NCBI GenBank assembly: GCA_022560365.1
Contig: JADFTG010000113.1
Coordinates: 1 to 5,179, forward strand
DNA from: Chloroflexota bacterium
Lineage (GTDB): Bacteria > Chloroflexota > Dehalococcoidia > SM23-28-2 > RBG-16-64-32
Length of the DNA stretch: 5,179 bases
Direction of reading: 5' to 3'
Both the position numbers and the translations under genes were made by a program. The first letter of the stretch is position 1, and every line of letters starts with the position of its first letter. Positions 4,482 to 5,179 of this stretch are shown here, piece by piece. The notes beneath the pieces were generated by a model. The model made no database searches. It was not told where the DNA came from and saw only the letters and a list, made by a program, of their open reading frames with translations.

Positions 4482-5179
4482 ATGACGACGCCCCGATGTA
4501 GGACACTAACCGAACAGCCTGGAGGAAAGTCGCTGCCCCTTCAATGCCCGTCACTTACACTCCTCTCCTTGATCGTTATGGTCGGCTTCGTTATAGTGGG
4601 CTGCTCTTCGGGTGGCGATGAGCAATCCAGCGACGGCGACGGCGAACTTACCCAGACTGCCACTCCGACTGTGACATCGTCGCCGTCGCCCACGCCCACG
4701 CCAGCGCCAACTCCGACTCCATCGCCGGTACCTGCGCTGGCGTGTGTCGTCGACGATGAGGCCTTCTGTAGCCACGCCCGGGCGGTCCAAAGCGCTGCGC
4801 AGCGAGGCGATGGTCAATGGTTCTGGGACGACGCTGTAAAGATCTCGTGCGGCGAGTTTGACTTTCTAAACTGTCCACCCGGGGAGGAATACTGCGTCCA
4901 AGTCGGACTATTGGCGAGTGAGGGTGGCTGCCATGTGCGCGACGGATTCCTCAATTTCATCGCGCCGTTCTTAGGCAGCAACACTGAGCTATATGGGATC
5001 GTCTATCCAACGCCCCCGACCTTCGTTGGGAACATTTTTACTACCGACGATGGGCCACTTCTGCTCTTTCGCAGCCCCAACCCCGGCTCCGAGACTGACT
5101 GGATTCTGGTGGTGCAGCTACTGGGTGGAGCGTGGCACGTATCAGCTGCGATCCTAGCGTTCCCCGACTTGGTCAACCC
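4482..5179 (+). CDS. Secreted lipoprotein with Thr/Pro linker and six-cysteine domain (3' end outside window)
   Basis: At least 232 residues are read with no stop before the window edge. A long N-region is followed by a hydrophobic segment (about 25-40) ending in the lipobox IVGC with C41, so the mature protein should be lipid-anchored on the outer face of the membrane. A Ser/Gly/Asp-rich spacer (42-56) and a Thr/Pro linker (57-86, largely TP and SP units) lead to a folded domain from about residue 88. That domain has six cysteines, C88, C96, C123, C131, C138 and C150, likely disulfide-bonded. After ELYGIVYPTPPTF it has a hydrophobic C-terminal part, DWILVVQLLGGAWHV. The function is unknown. 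Similar layouts are common among Chloroflexota surface proteins, from memory only. The start ATG 4482 has GGAG seven bases upstream. Sixteen of the first 40 codons end in A or T, against 8 of 40 in the M16 gene, suggesting a faster-evolving or acquired gene. Confidence 0.8.
   Translation, partial: MTTPRCRTLTEQPGGKSLPLQCPSLTLLSLIVMVGFVIVGCSSGGDEQSSDGDGELTQTATPTVTSSPSPTPTPAPTPTPSPVPALACVVDDEAFCSHARAVQSAAQRGDGQWFWDDAVKISCGEFDFLNCPPGEEYCVQVGLLASEGGCHVRDGFLNFIAPFLGSNTELYGIVYPTPPTFVGNIFTTDDGPLLLFRSPNPGSETDWILVVQLLGGAWHVSAAILAFPDLVN

Noticed and set aside
4674..4736. Repetitive cgcc/cgac-type DNA, considered as a tandem repeat element
   Set aside because: It is explained by the Thr/Pro/Ser linker codons of the lipoprotein.
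4551..4878. Minus-strand open frames opposite the lipoprotein
   Set aside because: Their Arg-rich sequence reflects the complement of the Thr/Pro linker. The plus frame has a ribosome binding site, signal sequence and lipobox.

Overview
This 5179-base window is GC-rich and codes almost throughout, with strong G/C preference at third codon positions. It most resembles an environmental bacterium, possibly Chloroflexota (Dehalococcoidia/SAR202-like). That guess rests on the high GC, the lipoprotein with a long Thr/Pro (TPTP-type) linker, and the mix of general hydrolases and RimJ/RimL-type acetyltransferases. No RNA gene, transposase, CRISPR array or phage gene was seen.

Left part, minus strand (2100 to 1): a tight three-gene operon. 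Two tandem, clearly paralogous GNAT acetyltransferases (2100-1558 and 1561-1022) overlap by ATGA. The second overlaps by TGATG a metallo-beta-lactamase (MBL) fold hydrolase of the LACTB2-like winged-helix type. This hydrolase does not stop where the family normally ends. It runs in frame off the left edge into a stretch that reads like the start of the second domain of an alpha-D-phosphohexomutase, with a visible change in codon use. This is the oddest feature of the window: a fusion, a deletion scar or an assembly chimera.

Centre, plus strand (2143 to 2784): a second, short MBL-fold hydrolase of the glyoxalase II/YcbL type, read divergently from the operon across a 42-base gap with overlapping -10-like boxes. 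Its stop codon lies inside a 20-base sequence repeated exactly 155 bases downstream. The segment between the copies contains a long interrupted hairpin and a smaller one.

Right part, plus strand (3036 to 4316): a complete M16B zinc peptidase (HFLEH motif plus a distal Glu). It is preceded by an extended -10-like box and an intrinsic terminator lying between that box and the gene, so attenuation is possible. After a 165-base gap comes a lipoprotein (4482 to beyond the right edge) with a lipobox, a Thr/Pro linker and a domain with six cysteines. Its codon use is less GC-rich than that of the M16 peptidase.

The genes look like housekeeping or accessory metabolism: two thioester/lactone-type MBL hydrolases, two acyltransferases, one processing peptidase and one surface protein. 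I see no convincing multi-gene defence or mobile system. The non-routine signals are the left-edge protein fusion, the 20-base direct repeat pair and the terminator in the peptidase leader.
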